Shown here: piece by piece, positions 61,362 to 64,000 of the stretch
How positions within the stretch are numbered: the stretch's first letter is position 1
Layout of the letters: every line of letters begins with the position of its first letter
Assembly: GCA_965249735.1 (NCBI GenBank)
Contig: CBDFMS010000022.1
Location: forward strand, 124,001 to 188,000
DNA from: JANQSS01 sp965249735
GTDB taxonomy: Bacteria; Bacteroidota; Bacteroidia; Chitinophagales; Saprospiraceae
Length of the DNA stretch: 64,000 nt
Reading direction: 5' to 3'
Position numbers and translations under genes: made by a program
Notes under the pieces: generated by a model
Told to the model about the DNA's origin: nothing
What the model saw: only the letters and a program-made list of their open reading frames with translations
Database searches by the model: none

Positions 61362-63587
61362 ATGCGTATCTTGGAAATGATGACTGACATAAAAGCTCCG
61401 TCTACGAATTTAAAAGAATCACTGTCTCATTTTTTTGGCTTCGATAAGTTTAAAGGGCAGCAAGAAGAGATTATTCGTAGCATCATAATCGGAGAGGACA
61501 CTTTTGTAATCATGCCAACCGGCGGAGGAAAATCCCTGTGTTATCAACTCCCAGCTTTGCTTTCAGGTGGCTCGGCTCTCATCATATCGCCTCTCATCGC
61601 ATTGATGAAAAATCAGGTTGATGCCATTCGTGGGTTTTCCGAAGAGGACCACGTAGCACACTTTCTGAACTCATCGTTGACCAGAGGCCAGGCAAATCAG
61701 GTAAAAGAGGATCTCCTGGCCGGAAAAACAAAAATGCTCTATGTGGCACCTGAAACCTTGACAAAAGAAGAAAATGTCGAGTTTTTCAAACGTCTTGATA
61801 TCGCATTTGTCGCTGTTGATGAAGCACATTGCATTTCTGAGTGGGGTCATGACTTCCGTCCCGAGTATCGGCGGATTCGCAGTATTATCGAAACATTGGG
61901 AGAAAATATTCCGATTATCGCACTAACGGCCACAGCGACTCCAAAGGTTCGTTCAGACATTATTAAAAACCTGAACATGGAGGCCACGAATGTCTTCATC
62001 TCCTCCTTTAATCGGCCAAATCTCTTTTATGAGGTTCGTCCGAAGATAAACAAAGCCAATGCCATAAAAAACATCGTCCAGATCATCAAGGGAATGGCTG
62101 ATAAATCAGGCATCATATATGTCCAGAGTAGAAAAGCCACAGAAGAGATCGCACGGGTGCTGAATGTAAATGACATCAAAGCTGCACCATACCACGCCGG
62201 GCTAGACTCAAAAACACGCTCCAATGTCCAGGATGCTTTTCTGATGGAAGACATAGATGTTATTTGTGCGACAATAGCCTTTGGAATGGGCATTGATAAA
62301 CCCGACGTCAGATTTGTCATTCACTTTGACATGCCAAAATCCATTGAAAATTATTATCAGGAAACAGGCCGAGCAGGTCGTGATGGCCTGGAAGGACGTT
62401 GTGTGGCATTTTACTCGCATAAAGATATCGTTCGTTTGGAAAAATTCCTCCGAGATAAACCTGTATCAGAACGCGAAATGGGTGCTCAACTTCTCGAAGA
62501 AATGATCGCCTATGCAGAGTCCTCTGCCTGTCGGCGAAAATTTTTATTGCATTACTTCGGCGAAGAATACGATTCAGATGAATGCAATGATAAATGTGAC
62601 AACTGCAAAAATCCAAAAGAAAAAATCGAAGCGAAAGAGGAAGTACTTTTGGTCATACAGGCTGTTGATATTCTAAAAGAAAATTTCACAATCAAGCCAA
62701 TTGTTGATTTTATTACCGGCTACCAGTCCAAAGAAATGAGAGATTTTGAGTTCAATAAATTGGAGCTCTTTGGAAAAGGCAAAGGAAAAGAAGAACATTT
62801 TTGGCACTCCGTTGTGCGACAATGTTTATTGTTCAATCTAATTTACAAGGAAGTCGAACGCTATGGTGTTTTACGAATAACCGAATCCGGTAATGATTTT
62901 TTAAAGAATCCACGAGACATAAAAATTTCCATTAATCACAATTATGAGGAAGGTGGTTCTGCCATCGTATCTATTGGACAAAAATCCACAGCACTGGATA
63001 CACTCTTACTCAAAATGCTCAAGGATCTTCGAAAACAAATAGCACATGATAAAAAAATTCCTCCCTATGTAGTGTTCCAGGATCCTTCACTTGAAGACAT
63101 GGCGAACCAGTATCCTATTTCCATGGAAGATATGATGAAAATCACTGGTGTCAGTAAAGGGAAGGCAGAGAAGTATGCCAAACCATTTATTGAAATGATT
63201 GCTGACTATGTCGAAGAAAACAACATAGAACGTCCAGTCGACTTTGTCATGAAGCAGGTTGCCAATAAATCACGTGTTAAAATTGCCATCATTCAGGCCA
63301 TCGATAAAAAAATAGGGTTAGATGAAATCGCGAATTCCAATAAGATGAGTATGGAAGATTTAATCGATGAATTGGATATGATAGTTTCATCAGGTACACG
63401 ACTGAATATGGATTATTATCTGGATGATTCAGTTGACGAAGGCGTACGAGAAGATATTTATGATTATTTTATGGAAGCTGAAACCGATTCAGTGGAAGAG
63501 GCTTATGCTGAACTAAAAGATGATGATATTACAAGAGAAGAAATTCAACTGTTACGTCTAAAATTCCTATCGGAAATGGCCAATTGA
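61362..63587 (+). CDS. recQ: ATP-dependent DNA helicase RecQ
   Basis: This 741-residue helicase acts in recombinational repair. Walker A is MPTGGGKSLCYQ, DEAH box is VDEAHCISEWGHDFRPEY and motif VI is QETGRAGRDG. The RecQ-Ct zinc site uses CRRKFLLHYF and CNDKCDNC, followed by a winged helix and an HRDC domain (about residues 540-620). An acidic C-terminal extension of about 110 residues is longer than in E. coli RecQ. Possible later starts at 61377 or 61380 would give nearly the same protein. Confidence 0.95.
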   Translation: MRILEMMTDIKAPSTNLKESLSHFFGFDKFKGQQEEIIRSIIIGEDTFVIMPTGGGKSLCYQLPALLSGGSALIISPLIALMKNQVDAIRGFSEEDHVAHFLNSSLTRGQANQVKEDLLAGKTKMLYVAPETLTKEENVEFFKRLDIAFVAVDEAHCISEWGHDFRPEYRRIRSIIETLGENIPIIALTATATPKVRSDIIKNLNMEATNVFISSFNRPNLFYEVRPKINKANAIKNIVQIIKGMADKSGIIYVQSRKATEEIARVLNVNDIKAAPYHAGLDSKTRSNVQDAFLMEDIDVICATIAFGMGIDKPDVRFVIHFDMPKSIENYYQETGRAGRDGLEGRCVAFYSHKDIVRLEKFLRDKPVSEREMGAQLLEEMIAYAESSACRRKFLLHYFGEEYDSDECNDKCDNCKNPKEKIEAKEEVLLVIQAVDILKENFTIKPIVDFITGYQSKEMRDFEFNKLELFGKGKGKEEHFWHSVVRQCLLFNLIYKEVERYGVLRITESGNDFLKNPRDIKISINHNYEEGGSAIVSIGQKSTALDTLLLKMLKDLRKQIAHDKKIPPYVVFQDPSLEDMANQYPISMEDMMKITGVSKGKAEKYAKPFIEMIADYVEENNIERPVDFVMKQVANKSRVKIAIIQAIDKKIGLDEIANSNKMSMEDLIDELDMIVSSGTRLNMDYYLDDSVDEGVREDIYDYFMEAETDSVEEAYAELKDDDITREEIQLLRLKFLSEMAN

Positions 63588-63597
63588 TTGGGCGAGG

Positions 63598-64000
63598 TTA
63601 TTTTATTTTCTTAAGAATTTCCGAAGCATCGCGCTGATACGATGAATCTAAAGGTTGATTTGCCAACACTTCCATATATTTTTTTGCTTGATCGATTGAT
63701 CCTTCTTTCAGTAAAACAAGAGCCATATACCATTGTGCCGGTTTTAGAAGTTTTCCTTGTTTATCGATAAGATATTTCAGATCAGATTTCGAAGATGAGA
63801 ATTTTCCTAGTTCAAAATTTGAGATCGCTTTAAACATGCGAATATCCTCATTTGACGAAGGAAGCTGTTCAAAGTAGGTCAAAGCCTCTTGATATCGTTC
63901 ACTTTCATAGGCCAATAATCCTTTCAATTCAACATTGACTTCTTGTGGCTGACTACGCGTAATTGGTTTATATCCGTTTGGATAAGGCTGATAATAATTC
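63598..64000 (-). CDS. TPR-like protein, C-terminal part (cut by window edge)
   Basis: The minus-strand frame is open to position 64000, so the start lies outside. The visible 133 codons begin with a Pro/Tyr-rich linker (YYQPYPNGYKPITRS) and continue in helical repeats of the tetratricopeptide type (YQEALTYFEQLPSSNE, WYMALVLLKEGSIDQAKKY). The arrangement resembles Bacteroidota membrane proteins that carry a cytoplasmic or periplasmic TPR tail. Convergent with recQ, 10 bases between stops. Confidence 0.7.
   Translation of the reverse strand, partial: NYYQPYPNGYKPITRSQPQEVNVELKGLLAYESERYQEALTYFEQLPSSNEDIRMFKAISNFELGKFSSSKSDLKYLIDKQGKLLKPAQWYMALVLLKEGSIDQAKKYMEVLANQPLDSSYQRDASEILKKIK

Noticed and set aside
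1..64000. tRNA, rRNA, tmRNA, RNase P RNA, CRISPR or transposase genes
   Set aside because: Intergenic regions were read for T-arm motifs, repeats with regular spacers and inverted-repeat-flanked frames; none was convincing.

Overview
The window looks like a chromosomal segment of a Bacteroidota member, probably of the Saprospiria/Flavobacteriia side. The reasons are: a type IX secretion (T9SS) C-terminal sorting domain on a secreted deiminase (29385-31139), several PorT-like outer-membrane barrels, Bacteroidota-typical families (DUF6249, DUF2461, DbpA-type helicase, TlpA-like proteins), near absence of Shine-Dalgarno sequences, and several TAnnTTTG-type -7 promoter elements. Base composition is moderately AT-rich throughout. 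No tRNA, rRNA, CRISPR array, transposase or phage gene was recognised.

Layout. 1-2.1 kb: end of a kelch-type protein, then an ECF sigma factor with a candidate anti-sigma factor, diverging from a DUF6249 membrane protein; both divergent promoters carry the same GTAACC-N14-GTCGTC element. 2.2-11 kb: serine hydrolase, beta-carbonic anhydrase, broken glutaminase, SulP anion transporter, GH114 hydrolase, Omp85-type barrel, membrane-bound class III cyclase. 11.2-16.8 kb: AraC regulator followed by a redox-repair block (msrB, msrA, broken thioredoxin-like gene, lipoprotein MsrA, GNAT, selO), several members of which have strong Shine-Dalgarno sites. 17.4-22 kb: a PL6-type lyase (with an in-frame stop) and a heparinase II/III-type lyase, a uronate-polysaccharide pair. 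22-32.7 kb: GNAT, slipin, M28 peptidase, acyl-CoA dehydrogenase, broken barrel protein, T9SS-exported deiminase, DUF2461, broken alpha/beta hydrolase. 32.8-38.6 kb: translation/RNA genes (TypA/BipA, DEAD-box helicase, a homologue of tRNA-queuosine mannosyltransferase) and a conserved Bacteroidota protein. 38.7-44.4 kb, minus strand: FadD, MltD-like transglycosylase, HisS, PheS. 44.7-50.3 kb: secreted/outer-membrane paralogues surrounding a radical SAM protein. 50.5-54.2 kb: AsnA, then a glycosyltransferase coupled to an NDP-hexose 2,3-dehydratase. 55-64 kb: DUF4395, PagL-like deacylase, DinB-like protein, porin O/P, ProB-ProA, rhomboid protease, RecQ and a TPR-like protein cut by the window end.

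The most unusual global feature is gene breakage by nonsense codons. Four genes (thioredoxin-like, PL6 lyase, PorT-like barrel, alpha/beta hydrolase) contain five in-frame stops (TAG, TAA, TAA, TGA, TGA) with clear family-like sequence continuing on both sides in the same frame, and a fifth gene (glutaminase) has a one-base frameshift. All three stop codons are involved and the neighbouring genes end normally at them, so a simple codon reassignment does not explain it. Gene decay, population polymorphism or consensus error are the leading explanations. Candidates for new biology are the shared sigma-factor promoter pair, the SelO-methionine-sulfoxide-reductase block, the bacterial queuosine-mannosyltransferase homologue, the radical SAM/secreted paralogue cluster, and the orphan 2,3-dehydratase/glycosyltransferase pair.
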